A stretch of DNA of 64,000 nt from Roseovarius bejariae. Lineage in GTDB: Bacteria; Pseudomonadota; Alphaproteobacteria; Rhodobacterales; Rhodobacteraceae. Below are positions 18,603 to 25,638 of this stretch, one piece after another. The stretch lies in assembly GCF_009669325.1 (NCBI RefSeq), contig NZ_SZWE01000002.1, positions 62,001 to 126,000 of the forward strand, given 5' to 3'. Position numbers and translations under genes: made by a program. A model generated the notes under the pieces. It was not told the origin of the DNA. It searched no databases and worked only from the letters and a program-made list of their open reading frames with translations. Within the stretch, counting starts at the first letter, position 1. Each line of letters begins with the position of its first letter.

Positions 18603-19251
18603 GGATCGATTGGGCGGCTGTCTCAGCGGCCTGTACGGACTTGTTGCCATCGGGGGCAAGGATGGTGCGCAGTGCACGTTGCGCCAGGACGCGGTCGGCA
18701 TCCATGCGGGCCTCGAACCAGCTCAGGACAAGGGCGGTGGGCATGGCGACGGCCAGCCCGACGGCGGTGGTCAGCAGCGCCACCCAGATGCCGCCGGCAA
18801 GGATCGACGGATCAACCTGTGTTCCGGCTTCTTGCAGGGCTTGGAAGGCCGAGATCATGCCCAGAACGGTGCCGAACAACCCCAGAAGCGGGGCCAGTTG
18901 CGCCACGGAATCCAGCAGGCGGAACCCGCTTTCCAGCTTGGCGAACCGGGTTTCGGCCTCGGCATCCAGACGCGCGGCATCGGTTTGTCCGTCGAGCGCC
19001 ATGGTGATGACCGGGCGCAGGTAGCTGCGCGATTGCCCGAGGTGTCGGCGGGCGCCGCAGTGGTCGCCATTGTCCCATGCGGCGACTGCGTCTTGCAGGG
19101 CCTTGTGGCGGCCCACGCCCGAAGTGCTGAATTGCCAGAGCTTGTAGAGCACGACCGCGAAGACCAGAACGGAGATCGCCCCGAGGAGCAGAACCACGGG
19201 GCCGCCAAGATCGACGATGCGCAGAAGTGCGTTTTGGAGTGTCGAGATCAT
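18595..19251 (-). CDS. exbB: ExbB / MotA-TolQ-ExbB proton channel protein
   Basis: 218 residues with three membrane helices: GGPVVLLLGAISVLVFAVVL near the start, then the conserved pair SVAQLAPLLGLFGTVLGMISAF and GIWVALLTTAVGLAVAMPTAL. These two helices hold the threonines of the proton path. It forms the pentameric motor that energises TonB. It overlaps the preceding secreted-protein gene by four bases and exbD by eight, giving the order secreted protein, exbB, exbD, exbD, tonB. Confidence 0.94.
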   Translation of the reverse strand: MISTLQNALLRIVDLGGPVVLLLGAISVLVFAVVLYKLWQFSTSGVGRHKALQDAVAAWDNGDHCGARRHLGQSRSYLRPVITMALDGQTDAARLDAEAETRFAKLESGFRLLDSVAQLAPLLGLFGTVLGMISAFQALQEAGTQVDPSILAGGIWVALLTTAVGLAVAMPTALVLSWFEARMDADRVLAQRALRTILAPDGNKSVQAAETAAQSIHA

Positions 19252-19682
19252 CCGATAATCTCCACATCCGTGCGGCTTTGCAGGTCAAGATCCTTGGTGC
19301 AGGCGGCCTCGGTGACCTCGGGGCCCGAGCAGGTCTCGGCCCCGTTGATCAAGAGCCGCCCCAGCGATGCACAGGCGAGGCCGGGCACCACGAATTGCCG
19401 CACGCGGGGCCGGGCGGCGGGCAGGGTGCCGAAATCGAAGAGGGTCAGGCGGTCAACCCGGCCCTCGGTATCGAACAGCACGGCCTCGTAAACCGCTTGC
19501 TCGATGTCGAAGGGGTGGCCGTTCTGAACAAGGAAACTGATTTGGCAAGCGCCATCGGCAGGGTCCAGGGCATTGAGTTCGATGGACACATGCGCGCCTT
19601 GCACTGTCTCTGCCATAGCCGGCCCGGTGAGCAGGATGGCCCCCAGACAGGCGGCGACGAAGCGATTTGGGAACATGGTCAT
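19248..19682 (-). CDS. Small secreted protein heading the exbB-exbD-tonB operon, unknown function
   Basis: 144 residues with a signal peptide (cut near AMAE, about residue 25). The mature part is about 120 residues, mostly strands, with four cysteines (GACQISF, GLACASL, ETCSGP, EAACTKD) that could form two disulfides in the periplasm. I do not recognise a family. Its position as first gene, overlapping exbB by four bases, and the CAATACCTGAT motif about 90 bp upstream tie it to TonB-dependent iron uptake. GGAGG precedes the ATG. Confidence 0.75.
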   Translation of the reverse strand: MTMFPNRFVAACLGAILLTGPAMAETVQGAHVSIELNALDPADGACQISFLVQNGHPFDIEQAVYEAVLFDTEGRVDRLTLFDFGTLPAARPRVRQFVVPGLACASLGRLLINGAETCSGPEVTEAACTKDLDLQSRTDVEIIG

Positions 19683-19772
19683 GGCCCCGGCCTCCGATGT
19701 TCAGTTGATCGACTGGCAAGGCGCTGTGTCTCTGCCGGATGTGAAGGCTTTATCATCGGGCACCTTTCGTTT

Positions 19773-19783
19773 CAATACCTGAT
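19773..19783. promoter_or_regulatory. CAATACCTGAT half-site upstream of the exbB operon
   Basis: The same 11-mer as one arm of the irpA operator, about 90 bp before the start of the first gene. On the minus strand it reads ATCAGGTATTG, followed by AAA. Probably a shared iron-response site. Confidence 0.5.
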
Positions 19784-19818
19784 AAAATCACTATGTTTTG
19801 GGCCGGTTGTGGCCCGGG

Positions 19819-20301
19819 TCAGTGCAGGCGGCGGTTTGCGCTATGGGCGGGGCGTTGCGTTGACTGTGGCATGTGACGTGACATTCGCTGCATCGCGCGA
19901 CCGACCCTTGCGGATATGAGGGCGACCTGTTCGGCTTGTCCGGCGGGAACCAGAAGGCTGGCGATCATGGTGGCCTCGGCCAGATCGCCGCGCGCGGCCT
20001 CGCGGACGAGCATCCGCAAGACGGCCTCGTCGGTGCCGATGCAGGTACAGCCGAGAGCATGGCGCACGAGAGGACGGCGGGCATTGTGGCACAGGTTGCG
20101 CAACAGGGATTCGAACTGCTGCATCTCTGCGCGTCCCTCGACCGGACCGAAGCAGCGCGCAAAGCCGTTCCAGACTTCGGCCTGACCTTCGGGGCTTTGC
20201 ATCCAAAGGCGCATCGACAGGATCAGGTCGGCCTCCCACGGCGGCAGATCTGTGAGCCGACCGACCACGGCGGCGCCGGTATGGTCCGCGAGGCCGGTCA
20301 T
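19819..20301 (-). CDS. Unknown protein encoded after hemP
   Basis: 160 residues, no signal peptide and no clear membrane helix. It is rich in helix-forming residues and has a CTC motif (LGCTCIGTDEAVLRM) with further cysteines at ARCFGP and NLCHNA. Four cysteines in a cytoplasmic protein beside heme genes could mean metal or heme binding, but I see no established heme motif. It overlaps hemP by four bases and is the third gene of that operon. I do not recognise its family. Confidence 0.7.
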   Translation of the reverse strand: MTGLADHTGAAVVGRLTDLPPWEADLILSMRLWMQSPEGQAEVWNGFARCFGPVEGRAEMQQFESLLRNLCHNARRPLVRHALGCTCIGTDEAVLRMLVREAARGDLAEATMIASLLVPAGQAEQVALISARVGRAMQRMSRHMPQSTQRPAHSANRRLH

Positions 20302-20471
20302 TTGGTCAGGATGAGCTTGCCCGCGCAGGTGATGCGCAGGGTGTAGGTTTGACCGTCGAGCACGATTTCGGCCTTCACGCCGTCACCGATCAGTGTGCGG
20401 GCGTCATACGTCGCGGTTTGGTCGGTGCTGTCGCGTGTGTGGGGCGGGGTCAGTTTTTGCATGAGGCTCAT
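20298..20471 (-). CDS. hemP: Hemin uptake protein HemP
   Basis: 57 residues, the usual size. The C-terminal half DARTLIGDGVKAEIVLDGQ, followed by TYTLRITCAGKLILTK, is the defining HemP pattern. HemP genes accompany heme receptor operons; in some bacteria HemP acts as a regulator of heme uptake genes. The ATG at 20471 has GGAG seven bases upstream and overlaps the stop of the small gene before it. A second ATG at 20462 is possible. Confidence 0.92.
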   Translation of the reverse strand: MSLMQKLTPPHTRDSTDQTATYDARTLIGDGVKAEIVLDGQTYTLRITCAGKLILTK

Positions 20472-20638
20472 GTCCCGGCTCCGTCGGGAAGGGGGGAGCC
20501 GCGTTGCCGGTCGATCAGGGTTTCCAGCATGAGGCCGTCGGTTTGGGCATGGTCCATCTGTGATTGCATGAACTCGCGCCATGTGGTCGTTGTTGTGGTT
20601 TGTTTTTGCGGATGGCTTGTGGGCTCGGGTGTCGTCAC
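20468..20638 (-). CDS. 56-residue protein encoded upstream of hemP
   Basis: Starts at a GTG with an excellent AAAGGAG six bases before it. The peptide begins TTPEPTSHPQKQTTTTTTWR, a hydrophilic threonine-rich leader, then a helix WREFMQSQMDHAQTDGLMLETLIDRQR. It overlaps hemP by four bases, so translational coupling is likely. No family is recognised. The longer frame reaching 20767 runs through the promoter motif and is not accepted. Confidence 0.65.
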   Translation of the reverse strand: MTTPEPTSHPQKQTTTTTTWREFMQSQMDHAQTDGLMLETLIDRQRGSPLPDGAGT

Positions 20639-20753
20639 GTCGATCTCCTTTCTGATGACATCCGGGCTGCCGTGTGCGGTGGCTGGGACGAGCGTGTCGG
20701 AGTGGATTCCGGTTTGTTGAATTGGGGGTCTGCCCCTTGGATACTTAAAACAT

Positions 20754-20770
20754 ACTAAAACAGTCAAGTA
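20754..20770 (-). promoter_or_regulatory. Heme-regulon promoter/operator upstream of hemP operon
   Basis: On the minus strand this reads TACTTGACTGTTTTAGT. It is identical over 17 bases to the site at 25511-25527 before the heme receptor, with the same orientation and a similar distance (about 125 bp) to the start codon. TTGACT could be a -35 box. The shape recalls the iron-Rhodo box predicted for Rhodobacterales, but I cannot confirm the consensus from memory. Confidence 0.6.
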
Positions 20771-20790
20771 TAATCCACCATGGGTGCAGG

Positions 20791-21540
20791 CTAGTTGGTT
20801 TCTAGGGTTTCGCAGGGATCGTCACGCTTGGCTTGCGGCACGATATGCAGGGTGTCGAAGGGCATGTCGGTGGCGGCCTCGACAAAGCCTGTGGAGTGGG
20901 TCGTGACCCCGGGGGCGGCCTGTGCGATCAGGGCCGGTATGCCCCAGTCGGTGCGGGCATGGCCGTTACCGGCGATGACGGCGACGGGCGGGCCGTAGGT
21001 GTCCAGTGCATTGAGTGCAGCCCGGGCGAAGACGGCATCGCGGTAGCGTTGCACGGCGACCAGTCCGGCCATCATGTCGTGCGGCATGGCCTTGCAGTGG
21101 GCGTCGAACTGGAGGTTTTCGCGCGTTGCTTGTTGATCTTCGGGCAGGGCCTTGTCCAGCCCATAGCGCGGGGCCTGCGCGCCAAAGAGGGCGGCGGGGC
21201 CTTCGGTATAGGCTGTGCGGATGGTGTCGCGCGGGGCGGCGGCGCCGATGATCCTTGCCGTGCCGAGGGCGTCGAAGATCGGCTTGTAGAGTGAGTAGTC
21301 GGGCCAGTCACTGTCTTGCCAGATCGTGGGGAGCAGGCCGGGGTTGGCCGTGGCCTGTTGTGCATCCTCGGCGGTGAGCATTTCGAAGACGACGGCGGTG
21401 GGGGCGAGGTCGCGCAGGGCGCGGGCCTGTCCACGGTGGGCATTGGCGTTGTCGTGGACCTCGCCCAGAATGACGATCTCGGCCTGCGGCCCGGCAAGGG
21501 CGGGGCTGGCGAGGCAAAGCAGCAAGGCGGTCAGGCGCAT
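20791..21540 (-). CDS. ChaN-family (DUF399) heme/iron-associated protein
   Basis: 249 residues with a signal peptide (LLLCLASPALAG). The hallmark ILGEVHDNANAHRGQARAL near the start and the C-terminal AVIAGNGHARTDWGIPALI are those of the ChaN-like fold; Campylobacter ChaN binds two hemes through histidine/tyrosine residues and is iron-regulated. There is no lipobox cysteine that I can place securely. It is the last gene of the hmu operon, 13 bp after hmuV, which supports a role in handling heme in the envelope. Confidence 0.85.
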   Translation of the reverse strand: MRLTALLLCLASPALAGPQAEIVILGEVHDNANAHRGQARALRDLAPTAVVFEMLTAEDAQQATANPGLLPTIWQDSDWPDYSLYKPIFDALGTARIIGAAAPRDTIRTAYTEGPAALFGAQAPRYGLDKALPEDQQATRENLQFDAHCKAMPHDMMAGLVAVQRYRDAVFARAALNALDTYGPPVAVIAGNGHARTDWGIPALIAQAAPGVTTHSTGFVEAATDMPFDTLHIVPQAKRDDPCETLETN

Positions 21541-21553
21541 GGTGTTCTCCGGT

Positions 21554-22336
21554 TCAGGCGGTTGCCGCGTGGGGCAGGATGAAGGGGATGCCCACGGGCG
21601 GCGGTGCGGAGACCCGCAGGGTGCAGCCGTAGGCCCGTGACAGGGTGTCGTCGGTGAGGACCTCGGGCGGGGTACCGAAGGCGAGGCATTGCCCGGCGGA
21701 CAGAACCGCGACGCGATCGGCGTAGAGGGCGGTCAGGTTGAGATCGTGCATCACGGCGATGACGCCGCCGCCGCCCTGCGCGAAATCGCGGGCGATCTGC
21801 ATGACCTGCAATTGATGGGCGATGTCGAGGCTGGACACGGGTTCATCCAGCAGGAGCCAGCGTGGCTGCCCATCTTCGACGGGGCGCCAGACCTGCGCCA
21901 GAACGCGGGCCAGCATGACGCGCTGTGCCTCGCCGCCCGAGAGGTCCTGGAAGTTGCGCCCGGCATAAGAGGCCAGGCCGACACGGGCGAGGGCCTGCAT
22001 GGGCACCTCGCGGCGGTCCCCGGCGGTGCCCGCTTGCAGGCCGATGTGGACGACCTCGAGCACCGTGAAGGGAAAGGCGAGGCGCGAGGCCTGTGGCAGG
22101 ACGGCGCGTTGTGCGGCGAGGTCCCATGGCTTCAGCGTCGCGATGTCACGGCCATTGAGGGCGACGCGGCCCCTGTAGGGCAGGGAGGCCGTCATCGCAC
22201 CGAGAAGGGTGGATTTACCCGAGCCGTTGGGGCCGACGATGGCGGTGACCTCGCCGGGGGTGGCGGTCAGGCTGACGTTGCGCAGGGCCTGATGTTGGCC
22301 ATAGGCGACATGGATGTGATCGGCGCGGACTGTCAT
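21554..22336 (-). CDS. hmuV: Heme ABC transporter ATP-binding protein
   Basis: 260 residues. Walker A is GPNGSGKST (35-43), the signature LSGGEAQRVMLARVLAQV, Walker B WLLLDEPVSSLDIAHQ and the switch histidine in AVMHDLN. These are typical of the FepC/HmuV group that drives metal-chelate and heme importers. The start overlaps the permease stop by four bases. The LASYAGRNFQDL variant and the immediate hmuTUS context support heme as substrate. Confidence 0.94.
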   Translation of the reverse strand: MTVRADHIHVAYGQHQALRNVSLTATPGEVTAIVGPNGSGKSTLLGAMTASLPYRGRVALNGRDIATLKPWDLAAQRAVLPQASRLAFPFTVLEVVHIGLQAGTAGDRREVPMQALARVGLASYAGRNFQDLSGGEAQRVMLARVLAQVWRPVEDGQPRWLLLDEPVSSLDIAHQLQVMQIARDFAQGGGGVIAVMHDLNLTALYADRVAVLSAGQCLAFGTPPEVLTDDTLSRAYGCTLRVSAPPPVGIPFILPHAATA

Positions 22337-23400
22337 AGCTCGACCAGCCCCCGGCGTTTGAGCAGAATCCACAGGAAGACCGGCGCGCCCAGAACGGCGG
22401 TGACGATGCCGATGGGCAATTCGGCGGGGGCGATGATGACCCGTGCGATCACGTCGGCAAGAACCAGCAGGATCGCGCCCAGCAAGGCGGAATTGAGAAT
22501 AAGGGGCCGGTGATCCGGGCCGGAGGCCAGCCGCAGCAGGTGCGGCACCACGATGCCGATGAAGCCGATCCCGCCCGAAACCGCGACAGCCGCGCCGGTG
22601 GCGGCGGCGACGGCCAGAATGGCGATGGATTTCATGCGCTGCACGTCGATGCCGATATGGGCCGCCGTCGCCTCGCCCAGGGCCAGCCCGTTGAGGCCGC
22701 GGCCCAGCGTCAGGGATGTGATGACGGCCAGCAGGATCATCGGCCCCGCCGCCAGGACCTTGGCCCAGCTTGCCCCGGCCAGCGACCCGAGCCCCCAGAA
22801 GGTCAGGTCGCGCAACTGCCGGTCGTCGGCGATATAGACAAGGATGCCCGAAAGCGCGCCTGCCAGTGCGCCAAGCGCGATCCCGGCCAGCAGCATGGTC
22901 GCGACGGAGGTCCGGCCGTGGCGGGTAGAAACGCGATAGAGCAGGAGGGTGGACCCCCAACCGCCGAGGAAGGCCGCGACGGGCGTCAGTTGGTTGCCGG
23001 TCAGGTCGATCAGCCACGCGGGCAGCAGGGCGCCCAGCACGATGGCGAGGATCGCGCCCAGGCCGGCCCCCGCGCCGACGCCGACGATTCCCGGATCGGC
23101 CAGCGGATTGCGAAACAACCCCTGCATCGCGGCCCCCGAAACGGCCAGCGCGGCCCCCACCAGCAGGCCCATGGCCAGACGGGGCAGGCGGATGTCCCAA
23201 AGCACCACGCGCTCCATCTGGGTCAGGGTCTCGCCCTGAGCCAGTTTGCCCAGCATGGCCGACAGGGTGACCCCGGTCGCGCCGACTTGCAGGCTGATCG
23301 CGGCGGTCAGGAGCAGTGCGGCGGCCAGTGCCCAGTGCAGGGCACGCGCGCGGCTGAGCCTGTCGGTGGCCGCTGGGGCGATGTCAGTGATTGCGGACAA
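22333..23400 (-). CDS. hmuU: Heme ABC transporter permease (FecCD family)
   Basis: 355 residues with about ten helices. Conserved FecCD blocks are seen: DIRLPRLAMGLLVGAALAVSG, GLFRNPLADPGIVGVGAGAG, and the ATPase-coupling and late SGGIGFIGIVVPHLLR segments. It forms the inner membrane channel with HmuV and takes heme from HmuT. It starts three bases from the hmuT stop and overlaps hmuV. Confidence 0.94.
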   Translation of the reverse strand: MSAITDIAPAATDRLSRARALHWALAAALLLTAAISLQVGATGVTLSAMLGKLAQGETLTQMERVVLWDIRLPRLAMGLLVGAALAVSGAAMQGLFRNPLADPGIVGVGAGAGLGAILAIVLGALLPAWLIDLTGNQLTPVAAFLGGWGSTLLLYRVSTRHGRTSVATMLLAGIALGALAGALSGILVYIADDRQLRDLTFWGLGSLAGASWAKVLAAGPMILLAVITSLTLGRGLNGLALGEATAAHIGIDVQRMKSIAILAVAAATGAAVAVSGGIGFIGIVVPHLLRLASGPDHRPLILNSALLGAILLVLADVIARVIIAPAELPIGIVTAVLGAPVFLWILLKRRGLVEL

Positions 23401-23403
23401 GGT

Positions 23404-24309
23404 TCAGGCCCCTTCGTTGTAAAGAGCGTGGTTCAGGTCGCGCACGGCCTTGGCTGTGCGGGGGCCGAAGCCCAGCATCAGCAACCCGTCGATGCGCAGA
23501 ACCGCGCGGTTCTGGGCGGCGGGTGTCAGTTTGATCGCGGGCATGTCGAACAATTCGTCATCGGCCATCCCATGGTCGCCGCCCCGGTCCATCATCAGGA
23601 TCACATCCGGCGCGGCCATGCCGACGGCCTCGTCGGTGATCTGCTTGTAGCCGGGGAAATCGGTGATCGCGTTGACGCCGCCCGCCATGCGAATGAGCGC
23701 ATCCGCCGCCGTGCCGGTGCCGCTGGCGTTGATTTTGCCGCCTTGGGTGGACAGCATGAAAAGCACGCGTTTCTTGTCACCCTCGGGGCGGGTGCTGTCC
23801 TGAATGGCCTTGGTCATCTCGCGTCCGACCCTGGCGGAGAGGGCCTTGGCGCGGGTGGGCACATCAAGCGCCTTGCCGATGATCCTGATCTTGCGCTGGA
23901 TGCCTTTGGTGGTCAGGGCATTGGGCACCTCGACGAACGCCACATCCGCCGCTCGGATCACGTCGAGTGCTTCGGGCGGGCCTGCGCCTTCTTCGGACAG
24001 GATCAGGGACGGGCCGACCGAGAGCACCCCCTCGGGCGAAAGGGCCCGCATGTAGCCCACGTCCGGCAGGTTGGTCACCTCGGGAGGATAGCTTGAGGTC
24101 GTATCCCGCGCTTTCAGGCGGTGCCCCTGACCAAGGGTCGCGACGATTTCGGTGACCGAACCGCCGATGGAAAGCACATCGGCATGTGGGTTGGCGGGCT
24201 GTGCCGATTGTTCGGCGCTGACGGCGATGGCAAGGCAGGCCCCGATCATCGAGGTCCAGATGGCGGCAAAGCCACCACGCCCACCACAGGTTTTCAATTT
24301 CCCAAACAT
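23404..24309 (-). CDS. hmuT: Periplasmic heme-binding protein
   Basis: 301 residues with a signal-anchor-like N-terminus ending near VSAEQ. The fold is the TroA-like pair of lobes joined by a long helix: VLSIGGSVTEIVATLG, then DVGYMRALSPEGVLSVGPSLILSE. The tyrosine in VGYMRALS corresponds to a heme ligand in HmuT/ShuT proteins. It hands heme to HmuU. It follows hmuS by 77 bp, in which a weak internal start may lie, and precedes hmuU by three bases. Confidence 0.92.
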   Translation of the reverse strand: MFGKLKTCGGRGGFAAIWTSMIGACLAIAVSAEQSAQPANPHADVLSIGGSVTEIVATLGQGHRLKARDTTSSYPPEVTNLPDVGYMRALSPEGVLSVGPSLILSEEGAGPPEALDVIRAADVAFVEVPNALTTKGIQRKIRIIGKALDVPTRAKALSARVGREMTKAIQDSTRPEGDKKRVLFMLSTQGGKINASGTGTAADALIRMAGGVNAITDFPGYKQITDEAVGMAAPDVILMMDRGGDHGMADDELFDMPAIKLTPAAQNRAVLRIDGLLMLGFGPRTAKAVRDLNHALYNEGA

Positions 24310-24386
24310 GGTTGAATCTCCTTCGGTCCGCGCCTTGCCTCTACGGTCAGCCCGGGGCAGGTGCAGGGGGGATCAAGGGTGTGGTT

Positions 24387-25439
24387 TCAGGCGGGGACCG
24401 CCGCGAGGGAGGGCAGCGCCGCAACCAGCTTGCCCCAAGCGGGGCGCGAATCCCGGCCTTCCTTGCCAAGGCCAAAGGTCTGGAAGATCAACCCGCCCTC
24501 GGCGTCGAAGGCTTCGACCGAGATGGCCGGGCCGCGTTGCGTGGGTTTTTCGACGGCCCAGACCTCGGCCACGGTATCGAGGCGCAGGTGCAGGTTGAAG
24601 CCCGGGTCCATGACGTTCTGCCAGGGGCCCATCGGGCGCAGGGTATGAACGGGGCCGTTGTGGATCTGGATGCAGCCGCGATTGCCGACGAAGATCATCA
24701 CCTCGATCCCGGCATCGCGCACGGCATGGAGCATCGCATCCGCCGCAGTCGGGTCAAGCTGGCGTACGAATGGCTCCCCCGCGATCCGATAGGCGCCGAG
24801 GCGGTTCATCCTGAGCTTGGAACACAGGCGCAGGAACTGGTGCGTGTCGGTCAGCTTGGTCCACTCGTCGCGCAGGGCATCCGCCTTGTCGGGGCGCGAT
24901 TTCGGGGCCTCGGTGGGTTTGCGCGGCTCGACCGTTTGACCCTCGGATTGATCGGCCTCGGCCAGGTCGGCGACCACCTGTGCCCATGCCGCATGTCGCG
25001 AGGCCTCTCGCAGGTGAATCTTGTGCACCGCGTCGCCCGCCGCATCGAAGATTTGCAGCGAGCGACGCAGGCCCTGCTCGGACTCGGTTTCGACGGCATA
25101 GGCATGGACCCAGTGCGACGGGAAAATGCGCAGGTCGATCTGTTCCGTCAGGGTCATCGCGGCGTGTTGGCCGGGGTGATAGTTGCCGTATTCGCCTGTT
25201 TTCTCGTGTACGCAATCGCCAACGCGGGTCAGGGCCATCACCTCGCCCAGCTGTTCGGCGGCGGGAATGATGCGGTCGGGGTGGGCGGCGATACGTGTGG
25301 CCCCATGCCCGATCTGGGCGGCCACGAGTTGAGCCTCGGCAATGCCGAGCTTCCCGGCAGCGTCACGGGCGCGCAGTTTGGGGGTTTCGGCAAGGAAGGC
25401 GCGAATGGTGTCAGGTGATGGCGTTGGGCGCTCGGTCAT
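24387..25439 (-). CDS. hmuS: Hemin-degrading / heme-trafficking factor HmuS
   Basis: 350 residues made of two related halves, as in HmuS/HemS/ChuS. The first half has LGEVMALTRVGDCVHEKTGEYG, the second ILHAVRDAGIEVMIFVGNRGCIQIHNGPV. These cytoplasmic proteins bind heme, and some open the ring oxidatively. The ATG at 25439 has GAGGA before it; the frame continues upstream to 25910 but there it is antisense to the receptor gene and not real. First gene of the hmuS-T-U-V-chaN operon, divergent from the receptor. Confidence 0.93.
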   Translation of the reverse strand: MTERPTPSPDTIRAFLAETPKLRARDAAGKLGIAEAQLVAAQIGHGATRIAAHPDRIIPAAEQLGEVMALTRVGDCVHEKTGEYGNYHPGQHAAMTLTEQIDLRIFPSHWVHAYAVETESEQGLRRSLQIFDAAGDAVHKIHLREASRHAAWAQVVADLAEADQSEGQTVEPRKPTEAPKSRPDKADALRDEWTKLTDTHQFLRLCSKLRMNRLGAYRIAGEPFVRQLDPTAADAMLHAVRDAGIEVMIFVGNRGCIQIHNGPVHTLRPMGPWQNVMDPGFNLHLRLDTVAEVWAVEKPTQRGPAISVEAFDAEGGLIFQTFGLGKEGRDSRPAWGKLVAALPSLAAVPA

Positions 25440-25510
25440 GGGGCATCCTCGGAGGTTGAAGCGGTCCGATGGCTGCGCCCGAAACGATCCGGTGCGTGGC
25501 TTTCGTAAAT

Positions 25511-25527
25511 TACTTGACTGTTTTAGT
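25511..25527 (+). promoter_or_regulatory. Heme-regulon promoter/operator between hmuS and the receptor
   Basis: TACTTGACTGTTTTAGT, identical to the hemP site. It lies 120 bp before the receptor start in the same orientation, and 72 bp before the hmuS start on the other strand, so one operator could control both units. The remainder of the 200-bp gap is AT-rich and otherwise unremarkable. Confidence 0.6.
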
Positions 25528-25638
25528 CTGATACGATTAACGCTGCAACCCGTTGCGATAAGATTCATCGCCAAATCATGAAATTGCCGCGCCAGCCTTT
25601 TGCAAGCTACGGCCTGAACATACAAAAGGATGGCGCAA

